DNA from: Isochrysis galbana
Lineage: Eukaryota; Haptophyta; Isochrysidales; Isochrysidaceae
DNA: 64,000 bases
Direction: 5' to 3'
Assembly (NCBI GenBank): GCA_018136815.1
Contig: CM030932.1
Location: 9,829,124 to 9,893,123, forward strand
The number at the start of each line of letters is the position of its first letter. Position 1 is the first letter of the stretch. Shown one piece after another: positions 1 to 10,773 of this stretch. The position numbers and the translations under genes are program-made. The notes below the pieces were generated by a model. That model saw only the letters and a program-made list of their open reading frames with translations. It made no database searches and had not been told where the DNA came from.

Positions 1-85
1 NNNNNNNNNNNNNNNNNNNNNNNNNNNNNNNNNNNNNNNNNNNNNNNNNNNNNNNNNNNNNNNNNNNNNNNNNNNNNNNNNNNNN
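1..85. other. Assembly gap (run of N)
   Basis: The first 85 positions are N. The retroelement that occupies the left end runs into this gap, so its missing reverse transcriptase and 3' end may lie beyond it. Confidence 0.99.
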
Positions 86-327
86 GACGGAGAAAACGAT
101 TCGAGCCTTGCCTCGCGTGATAGAGGTAGGCCGTCTGGGCCATGGAGCGGTGTCACTACGGCTTGCGGCAGCGCTCGACGCATGCGTCGTTGGGTAGGCT
201 GGACAAGAGGGAAGTGGTCACGACCGACGGGCCAGCTCCGGTGTCAGCGAGGTGCTGTTGACCGTGAGGGCGGAGTCGGCTAAGATTACTCCTTCTTTGC
301 CGGCAGCCTCGCCGGAGCGGCAGACCA

Positions 328-3300
328 TTAGATCTCGAACATATAGACAATGCCTTGGGTAGGCAGATGGTAGGGTATCCACGACGCTCTCCGGCCGGTG
401 TCGGTCACGTGTGCAATGGTGTCGGACAGGGACGGGGTTGGTCGCCAGCGTCGTTGCTCGGGTGAATTCGTCGTCAAACTGGTCGTCGTCTCTTCGGGTA
501 CTCCGACTGCCGCTATCGTGGCAGAGGGCCTAGAGGGGTCGTCCTCGTTGGTAGCGGTACAGGGTGATAGCTTGGGACTAGTGTAGCCCAGGCCTCTCTT
601 GTCGGTGGGGTGCCTCGGGTGGTCGGACATCTTTTCCCAATCTTTCTCGAGACGGGCTTGGGCTTCTGTCTTGGGTCTTCGAACTAATGAGGCTAGCTCT
701 TCGGCGCGGATGCCTTTGGCTTCCACGAACTCGATCGGCGCTCGGACGGCAGCGGCGAGGTCGGATTCCTCGTCGGCGTTTCGTCCGGCTAGAGCTTGCG
801 CTCTTATTTCGTCAGCGGTTTCGAGCGTGACGTTGGACCATTTCTGGTCCCCGTTCACTCCGAATGATTGCCATTGTTGGCGCCGCTTCCGGAGAGTCGT
901 CGGCGTCGTCGGACGCGGCGAGCTCGCGCGTGCCGGAGGCGGGGCGGTCCATGGAGAGAATGGGTCGTGGAGTGTAGACTCGGAGGCGTGGAGTGGCTTG
1001 TCGTTGTCGTGGTTATCGTGGGTTTCTTTTTGGTCTTCGTGGTTGTCTGACTCGGGAGTAGCTGGACGGGAAACAACGGGGTCGGAAGAAACTTCACTCG
1101 TTTCCCTCCCCCTCTCATAACGATGAAGAGCCGACCACGGCTCGTAGGCGGTAGCCTCGGTCGAGCTAAGTGAAGGCCGGTCCAATAGGCTGCACCGCGC
1201 GCAAGCGAGTAGCTCTAACGCGGACAATTTCTTCGTCGACGTCTGGTCTCGCTGTTGGCTCAAATGTCGAAGAAGAACAGGCATCCAATGGATCGCCATC
1301 GCTCCAGCTACACCGACGTAGGTGCGGCTGCGAAGAGCGCCACGGTGCGGTGAAGGAGAGAGGTTAGCCATGGTCGACTCACGGCCATCCACGACGCAAG
1401 TTGGCTGGAGGGGCGGCAGCCCTTTGGTGAGGTACAACCCGGTGGCTTTCTGGTGTCCAGTGCCGTGCTCCCAGGGTTGGACGAATTGGGTCGGGGTCAA
1501 CCCCCCGACTAAACGGCGAGCTTCCGCATGCATCCGAGGGTTCTCGACCGCTACAAACGGAGCAGTGGCGGAGGCCATTGACTTGAAGACGCGAGCGGCC
1601 GACTCAAGAGCGGCACGACGTCCGGGTTCTTGGGAGAGCCATTGACTGCTGACAGCGGAGAGGTACGTGCAGGGCGGGTGGGCGATGACTAGGTCCCAAC
1701 CTAGGTTTTGGACATGAAGCGCGTCGCCTTGGAAGTGGGGCACGTAATCGATCTCGGAAGGATACAAATCGCACGTAGCTACATCAGCACCGGCGAGTAG
1801 GAACATGGAGGAGACGACGCCGCTCGTCTCGCCAACGACGAGAACGCGTGGTGCGTGACAGCCAGACGTCAGCCCGTCTTGGACTCGTTGATTCATCTTC
1901 GTGAGCTCAGCGCAAAGCTCATCGAAGTGCTTGGGTAGCGCGGCGGCAGGCGAGGCTAGGGTGCCATTGCGAGGCCGGCGAAGCTCTTGGGCTGCCTCCG
2001 TGAGGTGCCGAGGTAATACCACCGCAGAGCCGCTCGCTCGTGCACGAAGAGAGGCGAGAGCGTGGAGAGCGGGTGACGGGGTATCATCACGGGTGCCGAC
2101 ATCGGAGTTGTTTTGAGAGGAATCGAAGGACTGGATCGCGGACGCATTGATCGCTGCCACGCGCATGATGGTGGTGGCAGTGGTATCGAGAGGCAGGCAG
2201 TGCTCGGAGGCGGCGACCGGTGGCCGCAGCGACGTAGGACGAATGGAAGAAGACTCGGATATCGACGACGTAGAGACGGGCTCGGAGGACGGGATTGACG
2301 AAGAAACTCGGAGAAGTGGGGTGTCGGACGGCGGCGACGGACGCCGCGGCCGCGAGACCACCGGTGAGAGACATAAAGGACATGGCTCAGGGACTCGGTT
2401 GGGCTGGCTCAATGGGCGTAGAAGCTCGGTTTGGGAGGCCGCCGTTCCTCGACGTGCAGAGGAGTTGTGGTCACTCTCCATGGTCACGTCGGAAGAGGAA
2501 ACAGGCCAGGGATCGACGTCGTTGCATTCTGTCGTCGGCGGGGTCGGCGCCGGCGAAAGAAGGGACGTGGCTGTCGTAGAAGCCGGCTGCGGGGAAGGCT
2601 GGGGCCAGGGTGGTGGCTCTGCGGCAGCGGCTGGCGTGGGTGGTGACCGAAGAGGTTCTGCAATGCGAAGCATTCTTCGGAGGACTTGGCTCGGGCTAGC
2701 GGGTGGATGGACCGCTGAAATTACGGTGGATTCAGACTCGAATTCGGAAGACTCGGCGACTTCAGAGGGGCTAGGAGACGGCTGTTCAAGCTCCTCCAGG
2801 GCTCTCGGTTGATGGGGTGGCGTGGGAACGCCGGTGGTCGACCGCGGACTCCGCGGTGACGTTAATTTGTACTCGGACTCGGACTCGTCGTTTCTGGCGT
2901 GCTGGACGCCAATAACAGGGCTAACTTTCGAAATGGGAACGGACGGGGCCGGCTCAAAGGTGAAGCCCCCTGGCGTCGCAACCGTCGGTGAGGACGAAGC
3001 TGAAGCTTGTGATGACAATAGGGGCACGGTGGCCAGCACCGGTTGGCTCGGTGCGGCCGAAATCTCGGACTCGGTGACGGGCTTGATTACGCGGGCTCGG
3101 GATGCACTGTCTTGTGCGATTGGACTCGGACTCGGAACGGAAACGGAAGGGATCGGCTCGGCGGCGTGCAGCCTGCTGGAGTGGCAGGCCGGCTGCGGCG
3201 AGACTCGGAACGGTGGCTCGGACAAGGACACAGTGGCTGTCGTCGAGGGCTTCGGCGTCAGCTTGTGTTTGGACTCGATACGCGGTGGCTCGTGAAACGG

Positions 3301-3594
3301 GGCTCGGTTGTGGTTGGAATTCTGGAAGTGACCGGAGATTCCAAATGACTCAGACTCGGGGCGCGGAGGACCGAAGGTGAACACTCCCGCGGAAGGAGTG
3401 GTCGTCGGAGGCTCAGTGAGTGGCTGGAGCTCCGTTAATCCTGCGGTCGACCGCGTGGTAGGACTCGGTGACGTTGTAAACTCGGACTCGGACTCGGACT
3501 CGGACTCGGATGGCTCAGAACGGGGTTTGCTCAAAACAGGCTTGGACTCGGACTCGAAAGAAAGTGGGGAAGAACCGGAGAACTGCGCCTCCAT
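328..3594 (-). CDS. Retroelement protein with Ser-Glu repeats and a cytosine-methyltransferase-like domain
   Basis: This uninterrupted ORF encodes 1088 residues. Residues 1 to about 560 are low-complexity, rich in Ser, Pro, Thr and Glu, with runs of Ser-Glu encoded by tandem GACTCG hexamers (nucleotides 3478-3512 and scattered copies). A compact domain spans roughly residues 580-770. It has a glycine-bearing SAM-site-like stretch (RVLVVGETSGVV, near 582), CDLYPSE (near 605), AHPPCTYLS (near 638, with a PPC like motif IV of C5-cytosine methyltransferases) and VENPRM (near 684, like the EN of motif VI), then a segment around QPWEHGTGHQKATGLYL that resembles phage and prophage methyltransferase-like proteins. 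The motif order fits a C5-type fold, but activity is inferred. The C-terminal 300 residues are again low-complexity. It lies just downstream of Gag on the same strand. The true start is uncertain, because upstream frames are broken. Confidence 0.65.
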   Translation of the reverse strand: MEAQFSGSSPLSFESESKPVLSKPRSEPSESESESESEFTTSPSPTTRSTAGLTELQPLTEPPTTTPSAGVFTFGPPRPESESFGISGHFQNSNHNRAPFHEPPRIESKHKLTPKPSTTATVSLSEPPFRVSPQPACHSSRLHAAEPIPSVSVPSPSPIAQDSASRARVIKPVTESEISAAPSQPVLATVPLLSSQASASSSPTVATPGGFTFEPAPSVPISKVSPVIGVQHARNDESESEYKLTSPRSPRSTTGVPTPPHQPRALEELEQPSPSPSEVAESSEFESESTVISAVHPPASPSQVLRRMLRIAEPLRSPPTPAAAAEPPPWPQPSPQPASTTATSLLSPAPTPPTTECNDVDPWPVSSSDVTMESDHNSSARRGTAASQTELLRPLSQPNRVPEPCPLCLSPVVSRPRRPSPPSDTPLLRVSSSIPSSEPVSTSSISESSSIRPTSLRPPVAASEHCLPLDTTATTIMRVAAINASAIQSFDSSQNNSDVGTRDDTPSPALHALASLRARASGSAVVLPRHLTEAAQELRRPRNGTLASPAAALPKHFDELCAELTKMNQRVQDGLTSGCHAPRVLVVGETSGVVSSMFLLAGADVATCDLYPSEIDYVPHFQGDALHVQNLGWDLVIAHPPCTYLSAVSSQWLSQEPGRRAALESAARVFKSMASATAPFVAVENPRMHAEARRLVGGLTPTQFVQPWEHGTGHQKATGLYLTKGLPPLQPTCVVDGRESTMANLSPSPHRGALRSRTYVGVAGAMAIHWMPVLLRHLSQQRDQTSTKKLSALELLACARCSLLDRPSLSSTEATAYEPWSALHRYERGRETSEVSSDPVVSRPATPESDNHEDQKETHDNHDNDKPLHASESTLHDPFSPWTAPPPARASSPRPTTPTTLRKRRQQWQSFGVNGDQKWSNVTLETADEIRAQALAGRNADEESDLAAAVRAPIEFVEAKGIRAEELASLVRRPKTEAQARLEKDWEKMSDHPRHPTDKRGLGYTSPKLSPCTATNEDDPSRPSATIAAVGVPEETTTSLTTNSPEQRRWRPTPSLSDTIAHVTDTGRRASWIPYHLPTQGIVYMFEI

Positions 3595-4164
3595 CGTCGT
3601 AGTAATGGAGACTGGTGATACCGGTGATGACTGGACTGGGCTCAGACTCGTAGATGGGCTCGCGGTGGCGTAAGACGAAGAGGGTAATTCTGAACGTGAC
3701 TTGGACTCGGACTCGTACTCGGGAGACGTTTTGTGGCTCGGACATGCGAAATTTGATTTGAAGGATTGAAGGTTGGATTGGGCCTGCGGCGGCTGGATTT
3801 TCGCAGACCGTGAGGTCTTGGACTGGGGATGCTTGAGGAGTGGCGGGGGGTAGCGGTTGAGCGGCTTGAGTTGATAGAGAGGCGGTGACGGTTGACTTGG
3901 TTTTGAGGACTCGTGCGTGATATCGAGAATCAGGATGGAATCATCGGCATTGGGAGAAATAGGGGCAATCGGCGAGGAGGCAGGAGAAAGAGGGGGATGG
4001 AGGTGGCAGGGCTTGTCTGGAACTTGGGGAATCTTGGGGTACCGGTTGGAGGCCGTAGAAGGACTCGGCCGTAGCGTAATACGATCTTTTGGTGGGTGGC
4101 GTTCAGGCCCACTACCCTGGACTGGTAGCGGGGTAACAGCGCGGACGTGGGCCCCGCCGGCGAC
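3595..4164. other. Spacer between Gag and methyltransferase ORF
   Basis: No long ORF with recognisable similarity is present. GACTCG hexamers continue here. A protease or other Pol segment could have decayed in this stretch, but I cannot see one. Confidence 0.5.
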
Positions 4165-6949
4165 CTACTGGGCCGGACGGAGAACAACCATCGTGCGGAG
4201 GCGGCGGTGGACTTCTGGGTCGTTACCACACTCGCCACTGCCGCCTTCGCAGAGAAAACGAATGTATGGTTGGCAAACGACGGGGTTATGAGCTCCGTCG
4301 CCCGTGCCATACTTCCACAAGTCTGCCTCGGGCGTACCAGATGGAGCCCGGGGACGAAAGGCGCAGTACGCGCAGCCGTTGGCGTCGGTCCACTCCTTGA
4401 CGTCGCGGTCTAAGTCGTCGAGACGCGGCGCCGTCATGGTGGCATCCGAGGGACGGCAGCGCGTGAGCGCAGCGCGAAGGGCCGGGTGACCCGCGTAACG
4501 AGAGATTTGCCAGAAGCGGGCTCGCGCTCGAGACCAGCTACCTGGATCCCATTCCGAGAGGCCCGAATCGGCCGGAAGCCCAAGGCCGTTCGGAGGGGAT
4601 CACATTGGCGACGGGAAGACGTGCTTTTGCCGAGGGGACGGTCAAGATGTGCGTCCGGTAACGGAGACGATGCGGAGTAATTCGTAGGCGGAGGCGGAGC
4701 CCGACGATTGTCAGCGCCAGTCGCCTTGCGGTTCGAGTTGTTGTTTTGCGATTTTAATGCCTCGGCCACCGCCGCTTGGACGGCGGCGACCATCGAAGCC
4801 GTAGTGTCTGCGGGGTTAGAGGCAGTCTTAGCAACCTTGGCGGTCTTGGTGGACTTGGAAGTAGTCGCCGGCGGCGTCACGGCGGCGACCGTGACCGACG
4901 CTTGTTGGCCAGCGCGGGCTTGTTCGTACGGGCTCAGGTAGCGCTGGCAGAGGTTGACGCACGAAAGGGCCGAACGAGGGAGCTCGTGGTTCTCGACGCG
5001 GAAGCGAGTCTTCGCAAGACACTCGCCGAACTTGGTCGCGTTATCCACGCCGCGAGCCGCGTCGACCTTGTCGTTCCGAATGATGGACTCGAATCGTTGA
5101 TTGATATCGTGCGACATGTTTGGGTGGTCCCAGACCGTCGTGGCATCCACCTTCGCGTCACCCATCTTGCGGACGTACGCGCGCACCAAATTCTTGGATA
5201 ACTCTAAGAGATCGGAGCCGGCTTCACGGGCTACGAGGCGGTCCCACTCCATGGAGGCGGAGTCTTTGGCGAAGCCGGGCACGTTGGCCGCGAAGGTGGC
5301 GTCGCACTTGCGGAGAAGCACGTCGCAGGCCAGCGCGGGATTGAGAGAGAGAACCGGATCTTCGGCGAGATCGAGGAGGAAGGCGTAAATCCTTTGGTTG
5401 CCGGTGGTGCACAAGTTGGCGGCCGCTAGCAAGGATGTGAAGATTTCACGGTGGTCGCAGCCGAGCGAGAGGGCGCGCTCGAGTGGCTTGATGAAGGACA
5501 GACGAAAATCATTCCAGGAGGTGGCCGCTGTCTGGACGTTGTCCGAGGCCAGGCCCTTGGGGAACTTGATCTCGGAAAGCTCTTTGCCCATTCGGACTTG
5601 GTGATGGAGGGTGCGGTCGAGGAAGAAGCGGCTCCGAGCCCACTTGGTCACGTGCTCCTTCTCGAAAAACACACGGTAGTGCCAAACATTGCCGGCCCGA
5701 GAGAGGCCGCCGTTGAGAATGGCGTGGATTAGCTCGAAATCGTCGGAGTTCTTGTAGAGAGAAGCTACCTCATAGGGGGACATGTTAAACAGTTGGTCCC
5801 ATGAGGCTAGGATGACCTCTCGCTCAGAAACATCCCCGGCGAGGCTTGGATCGACGGGATGCCGCCGAGTCGCCGGATTTGGAAGCGAGCGGAGGCCCGC
5901 GACGGTGGGTGGAGGTTGGGGATCAGAAACAGGCTTGACAGACGGGACAGGAACGGGTGTATTGGGTACGGGATCGGAAATCGGATTTGGCGGAACGGAG
6001 AACGGCGCGGCGGGCAAAGGTTGAGCAGGGAACTTGGCCGAGGCAGGGGGAGCACCGATGGAGTTGTCTCCTTCTTCCACAAGCGGTGGCGAAGTTTCGA
6101 CTCGAGACGAAGTCGTAGTGCCCGCTTGGCCCTGTAGAATGTTGAGTATCGTGTTGAAGGTAGACCCCACCTCTCGCTGAAATTCTTCGTGGCGCTGGGC
6201 GGCTTGGAGGGTAGAGGACTCGAGGCGGTCGACAGCGCCGCGGAGAGCCTCGATCTGGACTTGTTGGTCCATGATTTGGGCGGCGCCGACGGTGGCGGTC
6301 GGAGGTGGAACGACGTTACGTTTGGGGTACGAATACGTCGACGGGGGTGGAACAAACTCTTCATATGGTGGGGGCTCGAAAGGAGGGAGGGACCGGACGG
6401 AACCCACATCATCTTCAGCACCAACCACAGAGGGATTGAGAGAGGAAGGAACACTTGGCAAAGGATCAGCGAAAGAAAGGAGAGGAAAGGCCACCGGTGG
6501 AGCAACGGACGAGGCTAGAGGACCCATTCCAGCTCCAGTTGACGGGGTGTGAGTAGAGGCCCGCGGAGGCGGCGGAACTTCGACCGTCGGCGCGGAGAGG
6601 CGAGAGGGGGGAGAACTGGCTCGGAAAGGCTCTCCTTTGAAGAAGGGAGGGGTCCCACGAGGCTCTCTTCCCCAGGAGACTTCGACCCGAACAGTTCGGG
6701 AAGAGAAGAAGAAGAGACGGGCTCATGACGCGGGGACGACGAAGATTTCTCAAGGGAAGAACTCGACGTGACGACCGGAGCCGAAGGCGCGAGCGAAGAT
6801 TTTGTGCTTGTCAGAGCAAGGCTCATCTCACTCTTGGAGATGGCCTGCGAGGGCGCGCCGGCAGCTAGCGCGGAATGCGGTTCTTGCGGGGAGCTCATGG
6901 AGCTTTCCTCGGGGGTGACTACGGGCATGGTGATCGACGCACGACGCAC
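4165..6949 (-). pseudogene. Gag-like structural protein, frame-interrupted
   Basis: Three minus-strand segments make up one Gag. The N-terminus (6949-6515) includes a likely start in the context CACCATGC at about 6928 and reads MPVVTPEESS. The main body (6527-4434) covers a Pro-rich stretch, a short coiled coil (residues about 85-115) and the conserved core. The C-terminus (4437-4165) ends in C-x2-C-x24-H-x4-C-x7-C, a possible zinc site. The core and C-terminus align closely with the intact 537-residue protein at 11120-12733, where no break exists. Each junction is a -1 shift relative to the previous segment; the second falls near 4560-4590, after the shared RQCDP/RKCDP stretch. I see no clear slippery heptamer at either place, so mutation is the simpler explanation. 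The family would form the particle shell and bind RNA. Confidence 0.7.
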
Positions 6950-7293
6950 GACGCACAGAGGGCGCGGAAGTGTGGAAGGAGGCTTGTGGGAGGTGGTGGC
7001 AGGCGACTGGGGGTGGCTCAGGCGCGTGCTTGGCTGGTATTGACTCGTTGACTCGGGGTATAGACTCGGGAACTCGGGGGGACTCGCTTGGGAACACGGT
7101 GGGACTCGACGAAGTTGCTACATAAACACTCACAAGAAACCCAAACCCCAACGACCTTGGGCTCAGAAAACTAACGTAAACACTCCGGAATCATACGATA
7201 AACAAACCCTCCCCGTGCGACAAAGGCTGAGGTCGCGATCGCTCGTCATGCGCGAAGAAATACGGAAAGAGAGCGCAAAACTACGCAAACGAA
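6950..7293 (-). repeat. Retroelement leader, inverted copy at 30500-30988
   Basis: This leader precedes Gag on the minus strand and is nearly identical, over about 500 bases including the Gag start, to the inverted copy at 30500-30988. It contains clustered GACTCG hexamers (7040-7110). Similarity stops at about 7293, at the sequence CGTTTGCGTAG read on the minus strand. It is probably the LTR and 5' untranslated region, but I did not find matching LTR ends. Confidence 0.65.
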
Positions 7294-8212
7294 GGGTTCA
7301 AACTATCGTTAAAGTGAAAACTCGTCCGCTGAAGCCAACGCGGAGGGTCGAGGAGAGGTCCAAACTCGCGCGGGGGGAAGAAGGCGATGTGCAGAGAGAC
7401 CTTCTAGACAAGCGACGAGCAAGGGGCGACGAAACAAGACGCGAGACGCGGGGCGCGTGCCATTCGTTCTTCCTTTCTTTCACCGAAAACGCGGCGAAAC
7501 TAACGTTAAACATCGGTACCCCCTCCGCGAGAATCGCGAAGAAGAACGGACGAGATGGAGGCAATCATCGAAGGAATCGCGAGAGGAATCGAAGCGAGGG
7601 GGGGGAAACAGCGCGCGCGGGGGGGGGAACGAACGACGGCCGGAGGAAACGAACCGCGCGCGGAGGAGAAGAACCTCGCGCGGGGGGGGGGGGGAATAAT
7701 ATAACGGCCGGAGGCGACGGATGGCACGCCGAGAGGAAGAACCTGCCGCGGGGGGCGAGGGACCGAGGGCACGGCGGGGCAGCGTGGGAGGGCGCGAGGG
7801 TGATCTCGGAGCGAGATCGCGTCCTTTCCCTCGCGGAGCGCAGAGAGACCCCCACGGAACATCCTGGGACCGGAGAATGTTTTGGACGAAACTTCCCTCC
7901 GTCGGCCGAGGAGAGGAGGACGGAGAGAGAGAGAGAGAGAGTCTCGCAGAGCAACTGCGGAACGAGAAGTCGAAGTCATGCCGGTTTATTACCTTAAACG
8001 AGCCAACAATTATAGTAACAGCAAAAACAAAATTCGAATCGCAAATTTCGAGACCAAAATCTGCAAACCTGGACTTCAGACCATGGGGAATCCGAATCTG
8101 TGTGTCTTGTGCGTCAGTGGCAACACGGGGAACTGTTCAATTGTAATTGTGAGCGCGTACCTTACACGAATATTCATGCCTACAGCCTTCAGATGGGCAG
8201 GAATACAACAGT
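7294..8212. other. Purine- and G-rich intergenic repeats
   Basis: The stretch is GA-rich with several poly-G runs (7600-7700). An ORF reads through it on the plus strand but looks like low-complexity translation. From about 7976 to 8195 the sequence recurs inverted at 50228-50447, and its edge (TTATTACCTTAAAC and neighbours) recurs at 51373-51397. No gene is supported. Confidence 0.6.
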
Positions 8213-8420
8213 AGAGCATTTTGTTAGCTGACATCCCTAGCCACATACACCGGACGAGCCATGCGCGAACCGCGCACACCCCCATCGCGGGGGAGGGGCT
8301 CCGTTGCCGTTGAAGGGCTGAAGGGCTACGAACTCACAGCACTGACGTTATACTCACGCAACAAGAAAACCTTTGGCGTACACCCTAGAGCTCTACTCAC
8401 AGACTTGTTCACAGAGTAGA
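8213..8420 (+). repeat. Dispersed repeat, second copy at 17634-17830
   Basis: The two segments share blocks such as CATCCCTAGCCACATACAC, CATCGCGGGGGAGGGGCT and CAACAAGAAAA in the same order and orientation with small indels. It is non-coding and the family is not recognised. Confidence 0.7.
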
Positions 8421-8721
8421 GCTCTAAAGACCAACGGCCGTCGTCGCGCGCTCTCCTCTCTCTCTGTCCCTTCTCTCTGTCCCTTCTCTCCCTCTGCTCC
8501 CCCGCCCCAACCCCCCCCCCCTCCCCCTCCACTACACCTCGCTCTCCTCGCCTCTCGCGCGCCCCTCCCAACCGTCTCCTCCCTCCTGGCTGCGCACAGC
8601 ATCTCCTCGTGAAGGCACACACCCAGCCAGCTCTGTATCACCTACGCTGCCACCTTCCCCCCCCCCCCCCCCCAGTCTTCCAGCCCCCCATCCCTCTTCC
8701 CTCTTCCTCGGTGAAGACTCC

Positions 8722-9535
8722 ATGGGGCTCCTCACTATTCTCAAGAAGCAGAAGGAGAAGGAAAAGGAAATGCGACTGCTGATGCTTGGACTGGACAACG
8801 CGGGCAAGACGACAATCGTCAAGAAATTTAATGGCGAGGATGTCGACACCATCGCGCCCACGCTCGGCTTCAACATCAAGACGCTGGAGTACGGGCTCCA
8901 CCCGCTGTCGCCGCCGCGCCAACTGTTCCGCAATGAGTCTGGATGCTACTCACCGGCTGCTCACGCCACTGCCGCATCTTATCGGACGTGATCCCGTGCC
9001 CTGTGACAGGTATCGCGGGTTCAAGCTCAATATCTGGGATGTTGGGGGCCAGACTTCGCTCCGATCGTATTGGCGCAATTATTTTGAGGAGACCGATGGG
9101 CTGATTTGGGTCGTTGATTCGTCTGACCGAGCGCGGCTGCACGACTGCAAAGCAGAGTTGGAGTTGCTCCTCGGTCAAGAGGTATGGCTCACCCCGCAAT
9201 CATATTTACCTTTCATTGTGTGTACAGCTAAGGTGTACTTTTGCGCGAGCTTGCAGATCGGATCAGTATGCGAACAGCAACGCGCATGCTGAAAACCATC
9301 ATGTCCCCTGACGTTGCAGAGGCTAGCGGGCGCATCCCTACTCGTCTTTGCCAACAAGCAGGACATTGAGGGTGCTCTCACATCTGAGGAAATTCGGGAA
9401 GTGCTCGAGCTAGACAAGGTGACAACACGGCACTGGCGCATCGGCGCATGTTCGGCATACACAGGGAAAGGGCTAATTGACGGCGTCGACTGGATCGTGC
9501 GAGATATTGCGTCGCGCATATTCATGTACGACTGA
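8722..9535 (+). CDS. ARL2: ARL2-type small GTPase
   Basis: Three exons (8722-8888, 9010-9181, 9320-9535) join in phase to 184 residues, the usual ARL2 length. Both introns are GT-AG. The protein starts [14 protein letters not shown], with Gly2 available for lipidation (ARL2 proteins often lack the modification). It has the P-loop GLDNAGKTT, switch I around [12 protein letters not shown], switch [14 protein letters not shown], the NKQD guanine motif and a C-terminal SRIFMYD. ARL2 acts in tubulin folding with cofactor D and in releasing lipidated cargo. The Trp-Asp-Val-Gly-Gly-Gln and Arg-Ser-Tyr-Trp-Arg-Asn-Tyr run is typical of ARL2 rather than ARF1 or ARL3. A polypyrimidine tract (8441-8700) ends just before the ATG. 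Confidence 0.93.
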
Positions 9536-10763
9536 GGACGAGGAGTACAAGACAGCAGTTTGTAATTTTCTTGCGACAGGGGCATTGGAGGCCAGCGGTG
9601 AACTGCTCCTAAGGAGCAAGTCGACCTGATGATGGATGTGCCCTGTGTGCAAGCTGCATGGCTGGTGCAATGACTGTCATTGCGGGTTGCGGTCAGCGGT
9701 CTATGGGCGGGCTAGCCGTGATCTTGCGTGCGATATGTTGCTCGTCTTGCACGCCTGCTCTTTCCATTGTCTATGGCGCCATGCCCTTTCATATGATCTA
9801 AATTTTTTGGTGATGGCATTGTGCACGAGCTTGCTCAACTAACTTTATAGTTGGTTGCGATGAAGCGCGCCGGCGCGACTTTCCCGCCCTCACAGGGCCC
9901 CCCGCCGAGGGTGGCCGCTCTAGCCCCCATGGACCAGTCGCAAGGCCATAAGCCATAAGCATAAGCGACCGCGTCCGCCCCCTCCGAGGCCGAGCGGGTG
10001 CGTGCGACTCCGGTCGCGCCACATGGCCCGTGGCCCCGGCCACACCACACACAAGAGCAATGTTGCTCCCCCCCCCCCATGGGGAACCGTTGGCAGTGGC
10101 AGCGGCGCCCCAAACATACGGCAACAGGCGGCGCGAAGCCAACCACTCCACCGGGCGCATGCCTTATCCTAATGGCAAAGGCCCCTCTCACCCTGGCGAC
10201 AGCCGCGCTGCTCCGGCAGCGCGGCCCGAGACCTGGTGGCCCTTTGGGAACTTGGATATCGCCCATGTCGCCCCAATCGGCAACCATAGTGAGCCTCTCA
10301 CTCCGCCCGTTTACAAATATACACGGGTCGCGGTTATCGGTGAATCCCTGACGGATTCCGCTCTTCCTTCTTCCACTCTTTCTCCACCCTCTCTTGCGGC
10401 GCGTGCCCATGGCGTGCGCCACTACCTGCTCTCAGGGGTCCTGAGGGGGCTCCAAGAGGGCCAAGGGCCAGCCAGGCAGCTCAGGGGGCAGTGGAGGCTG
10501 GGGCTCAGCCCCTGGCCTCTCCTGCCTCTCCCTCGCGTGCCTCGCCGGTCCTATGTGCCCCCTATAGGCCTCTGTCTGCCAGGTGACCAGGAGTGGGGGG
10601 AAAGGGGAAAAAGGGTGAGTACGAGTCGTACGAGTGCTGGCCCAAGTGGGCCTGCGCGGAGTGCGAGTCCGGACACGCGCCCACTGGGGTCTAGGTCAGT
10701 GTGTTGAGTGCTCGGCGCCTTAGGTGAGAATTGCGCGATTTTGTTCAGCGCGTCTCTAAGACT
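9536..10763. other. Intergenic region with dispersed repeat R copy
   Basis: No gene is seen. About 10390-10720 is one plus-strand copy of a GC-rich repeat, also found at 15690-16108 and 50970-51345, with shared blocks such as CTCAGGGGGCAGTGGAGGCT and a trailing GCGCCCACT.GGGTCT. Related sequence in reverse lies at 34686-34830. Confidence 0.6.
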
Positions 10764-10773
10764 TTAGTTATTT

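Larger units (their letters stand above)
86..7293 (-). mobile_element. Retroelement with Gag and a methyltransferase-like ORF (3' part lost in gap)
   Basis: Read on the minus strand, this holds a leader (7293 to about 6930), a Gag-like protein in three frame segments, about 570 bases without a clear ORF, and a 1088-residue ORF with a DNA-methyltransferase-like domain. The leader and Gag start recur inverted at 30500-30988 and, more diverged, at 41169-41600. The Gag recurs at 11120-12733, which shows a multicopy family. I see no reverse transcriptase, RNase H or integrase before the gap, and I could not define LTR ends or a primer-binding site. The Ty3/Gypsy-type RNase H and integrase fragments near 42 kb could come from the same family, but this is inference. 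The Gag breaks suggest a decaying copy, unless the shifts are programmed. Confidence 0.7.

Noticed and set aside
7215-7997. 260-codon plus-strand ORF in purine-rich DNA
   Set aside because: Its translation is Arg/Glu/Gly low-complexity caused by GA and G runs, with no domain and overlap with repeats.
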